A stretch of DNA of 64,000 nt from positions 620,001-684,000 of the forward strand of contig NZ_BPIK01000002.1 of the NCBI RefSeq assembly GCF_026004075.1, written 5' to 3'. The DNA comes from Meiothermus sp. (GTDB lineage: Bacteria > Deinococcota > Deinococci > Deinococcales > Thermaceae). Of this stretch, positions 1-9,138 are shown piece after piece. The position numbers were made by a program, and so were the translations under genes. The stretch's first letter is position 1, and every line of letters begins with the position of its first letter. The notes under the pieces are model-generated. The model was not told the origin of the DNA. It was given only the letters and a program-made list of their open reading frames with translations, and did no database searches.

Positions 1-2
1 AC

Positions 3-302
3 TTTGTCACCGATCATCGGCAATCCCTGGCCACACTCCCGCTAATCTATTTCCTGGTGTATAGCCAGTTACTCCAGGAATTCCCCCAGCGCATTGAGGA
101 AGTGCTGGGGCATCTTAGCGAGGTGCGCCGCGTGGTGGAGCCCCTTGAGGTCGCCATTTTCTCGCGAGACCAGCAGTCCATGCCTCCCGAGATGCTGGTC
201 AATTCCAAGGTCACCCCGCAAGGAGATTGGAGCGGCTGGGAGCGCCTCTCCACCTGGGCTGAGCGGGTGTATCAGCAGTTTGAAAAGCAGCCCAGCACAT
301 GA
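3..302 (+). CDS. C-terminal part of an unknown protein, truncated by the window edge
   Basis: The reading frame is open from base 3 and stops at a TGA at 300-302, so about 99 residues of the C-terminal end are visible; the start lies outside the window. The piece is mostly helical and charged, with a run of aliphatic residues near the left edge (LPLIYFLVY) that could be a short hydrophobic helix. No catalytic motif is visible and I do not recognise the family. A GTG at 57 could be an internal start, but the frame is open upstream of it, so a truncated longer gene is more likely. Confidence 0.45.
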   Translation, partial: FVTDHRQSLATLPLIYFLVYSQLLQEFPQRIEEVLGHLSEVRRVVEPLEVAIFSRDQQSMPPEMLVNSKVTPQGDWSGWERLSTWAERVYQQFEKQPST

Positions 303-598
303 GGAGAACTGCTTACGCACCGCACGCTACATGAAGATTCCCACACCAACCTCTGGGCCTGGCTCTCCACCAACTGCTCCCGGCTTTTGGGTCAGGCTCG
401 GTTGATCTGGCAAGGCTATGGACGGAAATCACCACTGGGGCTATCGTACAGGTTACAGGTTGGTTTGGCTGGGTTTGGTTGCTACAGGAAGGGTGACTGA
501 AAATGCACGTAGGAGAGACAGCGGTGGTTTTCCCTCTTCCCGCCTTAGCAGTCTCTTCCACCTGGAGAGGCCGCTCAGCATAGCCAACGGAGGTGGGT
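303..598. other. Intergenic gap with no gene recognised
   Basis: About 290 bases between the truncated ORF and the first universal stress protein. Short frames exist on both strands, but they lack ribosome binding sites and recognisable protein character. The promoter of the stress protein genes presumably lies here; I could not place convincing -35/-10 boxes. Confidence 0.5.
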
Positions 599-1576
599 AT
601 GTATCAATGCATTCTTTTGCCTATAGACGGCTCACCCCCCGGTGAGCATGCGGCAGAGGTTGGGCTGGCCCTTGCCAAGCGGCTAGGGGCTTCGGTGGTG
701 TTTGTGCACGTTATTGAGCCACAGCGCTACCGCGAGCTACACGACTACCAGGAAGCGCTCGAGCGAGCCCGCACGGTTGGGCGGGCCTTGTTGGAGCACT
801 GGGAGCGCAAAGCCCAGCATCTCAAGGTTGCCTGCGCCACCCAGCTCACCAGTACCCAGCCGGAAAGCCGCCCAGGCGTTGCAGAAGCCCTGGTGGACGC
901 TGGGGTTGCCCATGGCTGCGACCTGGTGGTAATGGGCACCCACGGGCGCACCGGCCTGCCCAGGGTGCTGCTGGGCAGCGTGGCCGAACGCATGGCCCGC
1001 CTGGCCCCCACACCACTCTTGCTGGTGCGGGGGGACGATACCGAGCCCACCTTGTTCAAGCGCATCTTGGTTGCCTTTGACGGCAGTGCCTATAGTGAGC
1101 TGGCTCTGCAACACGCCGATGCACTGGCCGGGGCCCTGAAGGCCAAGCTTTCGGTGGTGTACGTGGTACCCGATCTGACCCAGCTATACCTGAGTGCAGG
1201 GCGGGCTTGGATGTTTGCCGACCAGGCCCAACTACAGGCCCAACTATCCCAGGAGCAAGCCCGCCTGCGCGAACAAGGCGAGTTCATCTTGAAAGAAGCC
1301 ACAAAGCGCTGCGAACATAGCACGCAAGTGCACACCATACTGCGGGAGGCCGGACGGAGCCTGATTGGGGAGCGCATCTGCGAAGTGGCCAACGAGGAAA
1401 AAGCCGACCTGATCGTGATGGGCACACACGGGCACACCGGGCTGCGCAAGTTCTTACTGGGTAGCGTGGCCGAGGATGTAGCCCAGCAGGCCCGCCAGCC
1501 CATTCTGCTGGTACGCAACCCTGCCGCCCTGAACCACCCCGAAGAACGACACCTCCCCCCGCCTGGGGAGCGCTAA
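599..1576 (+). CDS. Tandem two-domain universal stress protein
   Basis: Two UspA domains in one chain of 325 residues. Each begins with the hydrophobic strand plus DGS signature (ILLPIDGS and ILVAFDGS) and ends with the ATP-loop pattern MGTHG(R/H)TGL...LLGSVAE, so both domains keep the G-2x-G-9x-GS nucleotide-binding motif. ATG 599 was chosen because GGAGGTGGG lies directly before it; the alternative GTG at 593 falls inside that ribosome binding site. Usp proteins bind ATP and support survival in starvation or oxidative stress; the specific role here is unknown. A second single-domain Usp follows 14 bases downstream, so they are probably cotranscribed. Confidence 0.9.
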   Translation: MYQCILLPIDGSPPGEHAAEVGLALAKRLGASVVFVHVIEPQRYRELHDYQEALERARTVGRALLEHWERKAQHLKVACATQLTSTQPESRPGVAEALVDAGVAHGCDLVVMGTHGRTGLPRVLLGSVAERMARLAPTPLLLVRGDDTEPTLFKRILVAFDGSAYSELALQHADALAGALKAKLSVVYVVPDLTQLYLSAGRAWMFADQAQLQAQLSQEQARLREQGEFILKEATKRCEHSTQVHTILREAGRSLIGERICEVANEEKADLIVMGTHGHTGLRKFLLGSVAEDVAQQARQPILLVRNPAALNHPEERHLPPPGER

Positions 1577-1590
1577 AGCAAGGAGGAACC

Positions 1591-2037
1591 ATGTACAAAC
1601 GAATTCTGATTCCGACCGATGGCAGTGCCCCTAGCGAAACCGCTGTTAAGGCAGGCCTCGAGCTGGCCAAAAGCCTGGGGGCCGAGACCACCTTGCTGTA
1701 TGTGGTAGAGCCGGTGATGGCCCGTATACTGATTGGCCCCGAGACCATTCCCTACTACCCCGACCTCACCCGTGACCTCGAGATAGCCGGCAAGCAGGCC
1801 CTCGAGCGGGCCGAGGGGTTCGCCCAGTACCTGGGGGTTCCGGCCAAGACCGAACTCAAGCAGGGCAATGCCGCCCAGGTGATTGTGGAGGAGGCTGCCG
1901 GGCACGACCTGGTGGTGATGGGCACCCACGGGCGCAGCGGGCTGGATCGGCTCCTGCTGGGATCGGTAACTCAAAAGGTATTGCAGCGAAGCCCCAAACC
2001 GATGTTGGTGGTACGAATGCATGAACCACCCCACTAA
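1591..2037 (+). CDS. Single-domain universal stress protein
   Basis: A 148-residue UspA-type protein, the normal length for one domain. It starts MYKRILIPTDGS and carries MGTHGRSGLDRLLLGSV near the C-terminus, the conserved ATP-binding loop. A strong AAGGAGG sits just before the ATG. It lies 14 bases behind the two-domain Usp and is probably in the same transcript. Cytoplasmic; no direct evidence for which stress it answers. Confidence 0.9.
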   Translation: MYKRILIPTDGSAPSETAVKAGLELAKSLGAETTLLYVVEPVMARILIGPETIPYYPDLTRDLEIAGKQALERAEGFAQYLGVPAKTELKQGNAAQVIVEEAAGHDLVVMGTHGRSGLDRLLLGSVTQKVLQRSPKPMLVVRMHEPPH

Positions 2038-2352
2038 CCCAGACCGCCACCAACCCCTACAACTACAACGGCTTTGTATTGTGCAGGACGGCGTGGGGTG
2101 ATTGTAGGACACGAAGCTATCGACGATAGATTGGGCGCTTTGATACTCTGAAAATACCAGAAGAGCCCACCACCTTCGTAGACGGCCCCGAGCAAAACTA
2201 CCCGCATTGCGAGGGGCCCTATAGCCCCGCCTCGACCCCTTCGACTGACTCAGAATCAGCGCTGTAACCGTGTCTTGACAGGCTCAGCGGTCGCAGGATT
2301 CAAAAAGTCAGGCTTTCGAGTTCGGTATGCGACATACTGGTCGAAAGCCGCT
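2038..2352. other. Intergenic gap with only weak dyads
   Basis: About 315 bases between the usp genes (plus strand) and the 3' end of the CstR gene (minus strand), which converge here. I see a small perfect dyad CTATCG-A-CGATAG near 2117-2129, and an imperfect one around 2315-2345 with GTATG-cga-CATAC at its centre. Neither has a T-run, so neither is a convincing terminator. No gene seen. Confidence 0.4.
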
Positions 2353-2628
2353 TTACCTGCGCAGCAGGCGCACGGCCTCCACGATGGCCTTGGTGTCCCC
2401 CTGGCCTCTGGCCAGGTCGGCCCGGCACTCTTCCAGGTAGGTCTCAAAGATGAGGTCGCCGGTGGCTTCCAGGGCGCTTCGGATGCCAGCCAGCAGCGTT
2501 AAGATTTCGCGGCAGTCGCGGTCTTCTTCCACCATCTTTTGCAGGCCCCGCACCTGCCCCTCCAGCCGCTTGAGCCGGTTCAGGACGCGAGTGCGGGCCT
2601 CGAGGTCGTGTTTTTTGACAGTACGCAT
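2353..2628 (-). CDS. cstR: CstR-like persulfide-sensing repressor (CsoR/DUF156 family), copy 1
   Basis: A 91-residue all-helical DUF156 protein with the family signature LNRLKRLEGQVRGLQKMVEE. It has exactly two cysteines, C39 (DRDC) and C68 (LEEC), 29 residues apart, as in the C31/C60 pair of Staphylococcus CstR. The histidine that binds Cu(I) in CsoR, four residues before the second Cys, is Tyr64 here, so a copper sensor is unlikely. CstR repressors lose DNA affinity when per- or polysulfides crosslink the two Cys. The ATG at 2628 lies just downstream of a palindromic operator (2632-2649), suggesting autoregulation; an upstream extension of the frame would run through that operator. It follows the Lgt-like/TlpA gene, as does its paralogue at 40223-40525. 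Confidence 0.85.
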   Translation of the reverse strand: MRTVKKHDLEARTRVLNRLKRLEGQVRGLQKMVEEDRDCREILTLLAGIRSALEATGDLIFETYLEECRADLARGQGDTKAIVEAVRLLRR

Positions 2629-2631
2629 GGC

Positions 2632-2649
2632 GTATCCCCAGGGGGTATC
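2632..2649 (-). promoter_or_regulatory. Candidate CstR operator in front of cstR copy 1
   Basis: The plus strand reads GTATCCCCAGGGGGTATC, a near-perfect palindrome that fits the ATAYCCCC-GGGGTAT element repeated in this window. It ends 3 bases before the cstR start codon, overlapping any plausible -10 region. This implies a very short leader and autorepression. The CstR assignment is inference from the regulator's family and proximity. Confidence 0.65.
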
Positions 2650-2695
2650 GTACCCCAAGGTGCCCGCTCCTTCCAACAGCGGAGCTCGAGCCGCG

Positions 2696-3508
2696 CTATT
2701 CCAACTGCCGCAAAAGCTCTTCAAGCTGGGCCCGGTTCACCGGCCCCAGGTGGCGGGCCAGCACCTTTCCATCGGCGCCAATCAGCAAAGTGGTGGGCAG
2801 CCCGCTTACCTGGAAGGCCCGCTGCAAGCCGGCGCTGTCCAGGAAAACCCGCGCCGAAAGCCCGGTCTGGGCCAGAAAGCCCTGGATGGCTCCCACGTCT
2901 TCGCCGGCGTTGAGCAGCACGATGGGGTAGCCCTTCTGCTGGTACTCCACCAAAAGGGGCATCTCGGCCCGGCAGGGTGGGCACCAGGTGGCCCAGAAGT
3001 TGAGCAGCATGGGCTTGGGGAGTTCAGCAAAGCGCACTTCCAGAGGGCGGGTTTGGGCGGGCTCGAGGTACTGCAGCACGCGGCTGGCATACTCGGGCGG
3101 CGCCGGGGTCTGGGCGGGCCGGGTCAGGCTAAACTGCACCCCCAGGGGTAACAACGCCAGTGCCAGCGCCGCGCCGCCCGGCACCAAGAGCCGTGGGCTT
3201 TCTTGGCGTAAGAGCCAGACCGCGGCCAGGGCCCCCACCGGAAGCCCCACCCACCAGTTCCAGCCCCCGCTGCGGATGTCCACAACACCCAGGAGGGCAG
3301 CCCCCAGGCTGGGCCAGGTGGAGAGGTGGGCCACCACATAGCCTATCCGGGCGGCCAGGAGCGTCGCCAGCAGCACCCACCAGGCTTTGCTTTCCAGGCC
3401 TTGCCGGGCGGCCAGCCAGGTAAAGGCCAGAACCCCCACCAGCAGGGCCAGGTTGGGCCAGCTCAGGGCCAGAGGGCCCAGCAAAAGGGCGTCCGGGCTG
3501 AGTTTCAT
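2696..3508 (-). CDS. Lgt-like membrane domain fused to a TlpA-type thioredoxin (copy 1)
   Basis: A 270-residue protein. The first ~125 residues form several membrane helices with Lgt-like landmarks (ARIGYV..., then VVDIRSGGW...GLPVGA), resembling a shortened prolipoprotein diacylglyceryl transferase fold. The C-terminal ~120 residues are a TlpA/ResA thioredoxin domain with NFWATWCPPC (active site about 175-179) and the cis-proline region SGLPTTLLIG. It is probably a membrane-tethered extracytoplasmic thiol reductase or sulfane-sulfur acceptor; whether the Lgt-like part is catalytic is unknown. ATG 3508 overlaps by 4 bases the stop of a 44-codon peptide upstream, and cstR copy 1 follows. A paralogue of equal length lies at 40604-41416. 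Confidence 0.8.
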   Translation of the reverse strand: MKLSPDALLLGPLALSWPNLALLVGVLAFTWLAARQGLESKAWWVLLATLLAARIGYVVAHLSTWPSLGAALLGVVDIRSGGWNWWVGLPVGALAAVWLLRQESPRLLVPGGAALALALLPLGVQFSLTRPAQTPAPPEYASRVLQYLEPAQTRPLEVRFAELPKPMLLNFWATWCPPCRAEMPLLVEYQQKGYPIVLLNAGEDVGAIQGFLAQTGLSARVFLDSAGLQRAFQVSGLPTTLLIGADGKVLARHLGPVNRAQLEELLRQLE

Positions 3509-3639
3509 CGGCTATACACCACCCATCCCAGCGCCAGCAGCGCGACCCAGGGGGCTACCCGGCATAATGAAAACCCACGCAAACGGCAGGCCAGCCCGCT
3601 GCGCAGGCGCTCCACCCCAACCTTTATAAAGCGCGTCAT
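3505..3639 (-). CDS. 44-residue membrane peptide, likely remnant of an anchored rhodanese
   Basis: A short frame from ATG 3639 to TGA 3507-3505, overlapping the TlpA-fusion start as ATGA. Its sequence (RLRSGLACRLRGFSLCRVAP, then a hydrophobic stretch ending VVYSR) matches the N-terminal anchor of the rhodanese at 41413-41844 (LRPFLACRVQGFSPCRVTP). In that second locus the anchor continues into a rhodanese domain and also ends with an ATGA overlap onto the paralogous TlpA fusion. An internal deletion that removed the catalytic domain but kept the anchor and the translational coupling explains both. An in-frame ATG at 3651 is possible but lies inside the -10 box. It may be only a coupling leader, or a functional small membrane protein. 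Confidence 0.6.
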   Translation of the reverse strand: MTRFIKVGVERLRSGLACRLRGFSLCRVAPWVALLALGWVVYSR

Positions 3640-3649
3640 ATCCGGGGTC

Positions 3650-3678
3650 ATTATACCCCAGGGGGATATAATCTGCAA
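3650..3678 (-). promoter_or_regulatory. Promoter with CstR-type operator filling the -35/-10 spacer
   Basis: On the minus strand: -35 TTGCAG (3678-3673), a spacer of exactly 17 bases, and -10 TATAAT (3655-3650). The near-palindrome TATACCCCAGGGGGATATA (plus strand, 3652-3670) fills the spacer, so a bound repressor would block RNA polymerase. The start of transcription should fall within a few bases of ATG 3639, giving an almost leaderless mRNA for the 44-residue peptide and the TlpA fusion. Confidence 0.75.
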
Positions 3679-3730
3679 AAGTTAGAGAAATTCCCATGCA
3701 CAACACACAGGAATAGCACATACGTTGGGA

Positions 3731-4159
3731 TTACTGCGCTTTGACGGGGGCTTCCACCAGCAGAGTGCCGCCCCCCTCGAGCCTCAGGGTGATCCGAACT
3801 AGCTTGCCCTCCTGCAGGGGTTCTTTAAGCATCATCAGCATGATGTGATAACCCCCGGGTTTGAGCTCGACCCTGCCCTTGGCCGGGATCTCCAGAAACT
3901 GAACGGGGCGCATCTGCATGACCTCTGTGCCCCCTGCACCTTTAACGATGGTGGTTTGGTGGATTTCTACCTTACCAGCCATGGGGCTTTCGACGGCAAT
4001 CACCCGAATGGCCCTGTCGCTGGGGTTGTAAAGGGTCATGAAGGCCCCGCTCACCGGGCCAGGTACCAGGCGAACCCAGGGATTTTCGGCTTTCAGGGCG
4101 GTTTGGGCAAGGCCCGTCAGGCCTATCAAACTCAACAAAACCAGTATTGTGCGTAGCAT
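3731..4159 (-). CDS. PCu(A)C-type periplasmic copper chaperone
   Basis: A 142-residue protein with a signal peptide (MLRTILVLLSLIGLTGLAQ) and a cupredoxin-like PCu(A)C domain. The Cu(I) motif is visible: VEIHQTT, then VMQM about ten residues on, then GGYHIMLM near the C-terminus, matching H-Mx(10)M-x(21)-HxM. These chaperones deliver copper to the CuA site of cytochrome oxidase. It lies ~110 bases downstream of a DUF2946 protein on the same strand, a common pairing in copper metabolism, and may share the operator-bearing promoter near 4664-4690. Confidence 0.88.
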   Translation of the reverse strand: MLRTILVLLSLIGLTGLAQTALKAENPWVRLVPGPVSGAFMTLYNPSDRAIRVIAVESPMAGKVEIHQTTIVKGAGGTEVMQMRPVQFLEIPAKGRVELKPGGYHIMLMMLKEPLQEGKLVRITLRLEGGGTLLVEAPVKAQ

Positions 4160-4269
4160 ACCTTGCTCCAGCTCGAGGCCTCAATGGCCTCTAAAGAAAG
4201 ACAGTTCAGGGTCGTGGATGTTCAAGTCCATCCTCAAGGGTTTTGTTCACGGTAACAGGTGTTACCCAC

Positions 4270-4653
4270 TTAGGCCCACAACGGAGGCCCCCGATAGGGA
4301 GTGTGTTCCCAGAAGCTATATCGGATGTACACCGGTTCCGTTGGTGTGGCTTGTAGCAGCCCTATCTGCACATCCGGCCGGACCTCTGTCGCAAACGCGG
4401 TTAATGCTATGACAAACGCAGAGTTCAGGCAGAGGGGGTAGTGGGGTTGGTGGGTATGGGGGGGTGAGGGGGTGGACTGGGTGTGGGAAGCCCCTGCAGC
4501 AAAGGTACAGACGTCAGCTTCTGCCAAAAAACTCACTGGCAGCACCTGGCTGCGCGGGTCGCGCAGCGCGTACTGGCTCGAGACCAAGAGCACCAGCCCC
4601 GCCAGGAAGAAAACCCAGCGGGTGCGGTGGACTCGAGCCGGAGCCGCCCACAT
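4270..4653 (-). CDS. DUF2946-like membrane protein linked to copper
   Basis: A 127-residue protein with one N-terminal membrane helix (WVFFLAGLVLLVSS), then the DUF2946 landmarks: EADVCTFAAG, a His-containing segment ending in YPLCLNSA (usual form HCPLC), a second hydrophobic stretch, and the typical RGPP near the end. The function of the family is not established; genes of this type often lie beside PCu(A)C chaperones, as here. ATG 4653 was chosen because a -10 box (TATACT, plus strand 4664-4669) ends about ten bases before it, implying a very short leader; the frame is open further upstream but would run through the promoter. A His/Cys-rich cluster fits metal binding. Confidence 0.65.
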   Translation of the reverse strand: MWAAPARVHRTRWVFFLAGLVLLVSSQYALRDPRSQVLPVSFLAEADVCTFAAGASHTQSTPSPPHTHQPHYPLCLNSAFVIALTAFATEVRPDVQIGLLQATPTEPVYIRYSFWEHTPYRGPPLWA

Positions 4654-4663
4654 ACTTGGAACC

Positions 4664-4690
4664 AGTATAGCCAGGCCCCCCCTAGGGGCA
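4664..4690 (-). promoter_or_regulatory. Promoter and possible operator for the DUF2946 gene
   Basis: A minus-strand -10 box TATACT lies at 4669-4664. Upstream of it, 4675-4690 carries a CCCC-TAGGGG core related to the window's repeated operator, but it lacks the flanking ATA/TAT arms. A weak TTTGCC sits at -35 distance. A degenerate CstR or CsoR site is possible, since it lies next to a good copy at 4706-4722. Confidence 0.45.
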
Positions 4691-4705
4691 AACGTCCCGC
4701 GACAC

Positions 4706-4730
4706 ATATCCCCCAGGGGTATGTTATACT
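4706..4730 (+). promoter_or_regulatory. CstR-type operator and extended -10 promoter of trxB
   Basis: ATATCCCCCAGGGGTAT (4706-4722) is a 17-bp near-palindrome, followed at once by the extended -10 TG-T-TATACT (TATACT at 4725-4730). A bound repressor would cover the -10/-35 region. It is the clearest operator copy on the plus strand and places thioredoxin reductase and the exporter behind it under the same inferred control. Confidence 0.72.
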
Positions 4731-4776
4731 GGCTCATAGAAAGAGCTGGCCTTAGGCTGGCGTAAGGAGACTGATC

Positions 4777-5715
4777 ATGAGCCAACTCTACGACGTGGTG
4801 ATTATCGGGGGCGGCCCCGCCGGGCTGACCGCAGGCATCTACACCGGACGGGCCAACCTCAAAACCCTCATCCTGGAAAAAGGCCTGCCGGGGGGCCAGA
4901 TTGCCCAGACCGAGGAGGTGGAGAACTACCCCGGCTTCCCCGAGCCCATCAGCGGGGCTGAGCTATCCGAACGCATGGTGCAGCAGGCCAAACGCTTTGG
5001 GGCCGAGATTGTGATGGACGAGGCCCAGGCCGTGGAAAAAACCCCGGAGGGTTTCGTGGTGCGGGGCTACGAGCAGGACTACCGCGCCCGCACGGTAATT
5101 CTGGCCACCGGGGCCAACCCCAAGAAACTGGGCGTACCCGGCGAAGAGAAGTTTTATGGCCGGGGTGTGAGCACCTGTGCTACCTGTGACGGCTTCTTTT
5201 ACCGGGGCAAGGAAGTGGTGGTGGTGGGCGGGGGCGACGCCGCGGTGGAGGAAGGTCTGTTCCTCACCAAGTTTGCCTCCAAGGTCACCCTGGTGCACCG
5301 CCGCGACACCCTGCGGGCCAACAAGACCGCCCAGGCCCGGGCTCTGGCCCACCCCAAGATGCAGTTCATCTGGGATACCGTGGTCGAGGAGGTGCTGGGC
5401 GAGGAGACTGTCACCGGGGTGCGCCTCAGAAACCTGAAGACCGGCGAGGTCTACGACTACCCTACCGACGGGGTCTTTGTTTTCATCGGGCATGAGCCCA
5501 ACACCGGCTTTTTGCAGGGGGTGGTGGAACTCCGGCCCGACGGCTACGTGGCGGTGCGGGACGAGATTTTCACTTCGGTTCCGGGGCTGTTTGCGGCGGG
5601 GGATGTGGCCGACCCCATCTACCGCCAGCTTTCCACCAGCGTGGGAGCCGGCACCCGTGCGGCCATGATGGCCGAGCGCTACCTGGCCGAACAGGAACAC
5701 GCCGCCGTGCACTAG
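4777..5715 (+). CDS. trxB: Thioredoxin-disulfide reductase
   Basis: A 312-residue low-molecular-weight thioredoxin reductase. Visible parts: FAD-binding [14 protein letters not shown] at the N-terminus, the redox-active CATC ([10 protein letters not shown]) in the middle, NADPH-binding [12 protein letters not shown] with HRRD behind it, and the C-terminal FAD loop LFAAGDVAD. It transfers electrons from NADPH to thioredoxin in the cytoplasm, and can feed thiol pools used for persulfide removal. Start ATG 4777 follows TAAGGAGA. The gene lies behind a CstR-type operator and is probably cotranscribed with the exporter 10 bases downstream. Confidence 0.95.
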   Translation: MSQLYDVVIIGGGPAGLTAGIYTGRANLKTLILEKGLPGGQIAQTEEVENYPGFPEPISGAELSERMVQQAKRFGAEIVMDEAQAVEKTPEGFVVRGYEQDYRARTVILATGANPKKLGVPGEEKFYGRGVSTCATCDGFFYRGKEVVVVGGGDAAVEEGLFLTKFASKVTLVHRRDTLRANKTAQARALAHPKMQFIWDTVVEEVLGEETVTGVRLRNLKTGEVYDYPTDGVFVFIGHEPNTGFLQGVVELRPDGYVAVRDEIFTSVPGLFAAGDVADPIYRQLSTSVGAGTRAAMMAERYLAEQEHAAVH

Positions 5716-5724
5716 GGGGTTCTT

Positions 5725-6792
5725 GTGGAAGCAGCAGTTCCAGCAGCGCCCAGCGTGCGCTACCTGAACCCGGCCTGGTTTGCGGCGGTGATGGGTACGG
5801 GGGTGCTGGCCCTGGCCCTGGCCCAGTTTGGCCTGGTGGGGCTGGCCTTGCCGGTCTACGGGCTGGCCCTCTTGTTCATGGCAGGGTTGCTGGGGCTCTA
5901 CCTGGCCAAGCTCCTGCGCTTTCCCCAGGCCGCCCTGGCCGATTTACAGCATCCCCTGCTGTCCCAGATGCTCCCCACGCTACCTATTGCCCTTCTGGTG
6001 CTGAGCCTGGCGACCCGGGCTCTGCCCCTGGGGCCCTGGGCGCTCCCTCTGGGCCAGGGGCTTTTTCTGCTGGGGACGCCGCTGATTTTCTTGGTGGGCC
6101 TGCTGGTGGTCTACTGGGTAAGCACCCGGCTCAGGCTGCCCATCGAGGCCGCCAGTGGAGCCTGGTTTATCCCACCGGTCTCGGCCCTGCTGGTGCCCAT
6201 GGCTGGAGGGCTCTGGCTTTCCAGTTTTCCCAAAGTCTGGCAAAAGGAGCTTTGGGTGGTGAGCGGCCTGTTCCTGGGGATTGGGCTTTTTCTGTTCTTG
6301 TTCGTGCTGCCGAGCTTTTTGCAGCGGTTGTATGGGTACGGCCGCCTCGAGCCCCACTTCCTGCCCTCGGTCTTCATTGGGCTGGCCCCGGTGGGCCTGC
6401 TGGTGCTGGCCCCCTGGCGCTGGCTCGAGGGCGGGGTGCAGGCCGGGCTCATCCCGGAGAGCTATGGGGCGGTCTGGCCGGTGATCGGGCTGGCGGTCTG
6501 GGGCCTGGGCCTGTGGTGGCTGGCCTACAGCCTGCTGCTGCTGCTGGATACCCTGCTGGTGGAGTGCCGCCGTACGCAGTTTCACTTTGCCCCCGGCTGG
6601 TGGGGGTTTGTCTTCCCCTTGGGGGCTTTTACCCTGGCCACGCTGGCGCTGGCTCGGGCGCTGGACTCGGCCTTCCTGGGCGGGCTGGCCTGGGGGCTGC
6701 TCGGGCTGTTGGGGGTGTTCTGGCTCTGGGTGATGTTCTACTCCTTTAGAGCCTGGGCCAGCCTGGGGGCTTTGCGACCGCCCAAAGGTTAG
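5725..6792 (+). CDS. TDT/SLAC1-family exporter, possibly sulfite efflux
   Basis: A 355-residue protein with about ten hydrophobic segments and the TDT-family N-terminal signature NPAWFAAVMGTGVLA, found in TehA, Mae1 and the yeast sulfite pump Ssu1. The fold is a ten-helix anion channel or transporter. Starts at GTG 5725, ten bases after trxB, so probably cotranscribed and under the same operator. Sulfite export is an inference from the CstR-type control and the nearby Sox genes; dicarboxylate or tellurite substrates cannot be excluded from sequence. Confidence 0.75.
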   Translation: MEAAVPAAPSVRYLNPAWFAAVMGTGVLALALAQFGLVGLALPVYGLALLFMAGLLGLYLAKLLRFPQAALADLQHPLLSQMLPTLPIALLVLSLATRALPLGPWALPLGQGLFLLGTPLIFLVGLLVVYWVSTRLRLPIEAASGAWFIPPVSALLVPMAGGLWLSSFPKVWQKELWVVSGLFLGIGLFLFLFVLPSFLQRLYGYGRLEPHFLPSVFIGLAPVGLLVLAPWRWLEGGVQAGLIPESYGAVWPVIGLAVWGLGLWWLAYSLLLLLDTLLVECRRTQFHFAPGWWGFVFPLGAFTLATLALARALDSAFLGGLAWGLLGLLGVFWLWVMFYSFRAWASLGALRPPKG

Positions 6793-6885
6793 TGGGCGAT
6801 TGGGACGCAATCGGAAAAAAGCTCTGGTAAACCATCGGTCTATGCGCCGTTGACGCGCCAAAATACTGGACTGATACCGTTTCCG

Positions 6886-6931
6886 CTTGAATCCTTCACC
6901 GTGGGGTGTAGTCAAAGGTGAAGGATTCAAG
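6886..6931. repeat. Perfect 15-bp inverted repeat, 16-base loop
   Basis: CTTGAATCCTTCACC (6886-6900) and its exact reverse complement (6917-6931) flank a 16-base loop. There is no T-run after it, so it is not a classical terminator. A second hairpin with the same loop length follows 21 bases later, suggesting one mobile or structural element (MITE- or REP-like). Copies elsewhere in the genome would decide. Confidence 0.7.
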
Positions 6932-6952
6932 CCGACCGAAGGGAGTAGAAAA

Positions 6953-7006
6953 GCATTTCGGTAATATCGTTTGGGCTTGCCGAAGTGAACGATACTACCG
7001 AAATGC
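6953..7006. repeat. 19-bp inverted repeat (18/19), 16-base loop
   Basis: The arm GCATTTCGGTAATATCGTT at 6953-6971 pairs with 6988-7006 with a single mismatch, around a 16-base loop. It lies next to the hairpin at 6886-6931 and has no poly-T tail. Together they form a ~120-base structured block upstream of tkt, possibly a non-autonomous repeat element or an RNA leader structure. Confidence 0.65.
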
Positions 7007-7158
7007 GTATGACCCTCGATGCTGGGCGCAGGAGCGCTTGCCAAATTGCGGCTCGAGGTTCAATAAGCATCATTTATCAAAAAAACCAAAACCATGCTTG
7101 ATGGTTTTAGTTTGCCGTGCCTAAACTACCTATAAGGCCACCTTGTGAAAGGAGACAC

Positions 7159-9134
<1,976 letters not shown>

Positions 9135-9138
<4 letters not shown>

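Larger units (their letters stand above)
6793..7158. other. Intergenic region carrying two hairpins and the tkt promoter
   Basis: About 365 bases between the exporter and transketolase. It holds two long inverted repeats (listed separately) and a TTATCAAAAA at 7074-7083 that also occurs before the cbb operon. A possible stem-loop in 7085-7110 (AAAACCAT/ATGGTTTT) and a -10-like TATAAG at 7131-7136 complete the tkt leader. No protein gene seen. Confidence 0.5.

Noticed and set aside
593-598. GTG start for the two-domain stress protein
   Set aside because: It falls inside the GGAGGTGGG that serves ATG 599.
2315-2345. Imperfect dyad as a CstR operator
   Set aside because: The core GTATG-cga-CATAC lacks the C-run/G-run of the other sites.
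3512-3721. A 69-codon minus-strand frame through the TlpA-fusion promoter
   Set aside because: It runs across the -35/-10 boxes and operator and has no family resemblance; the 44-codon frame at 3505-3639 has coupling and a paralogous anchor.
6886-7006. CRISPR-like or tRNA-like structure
   Set aside because: Only two unrelated inverted repeats, no spaced direct repeats, no CCA or anticodon pattern.
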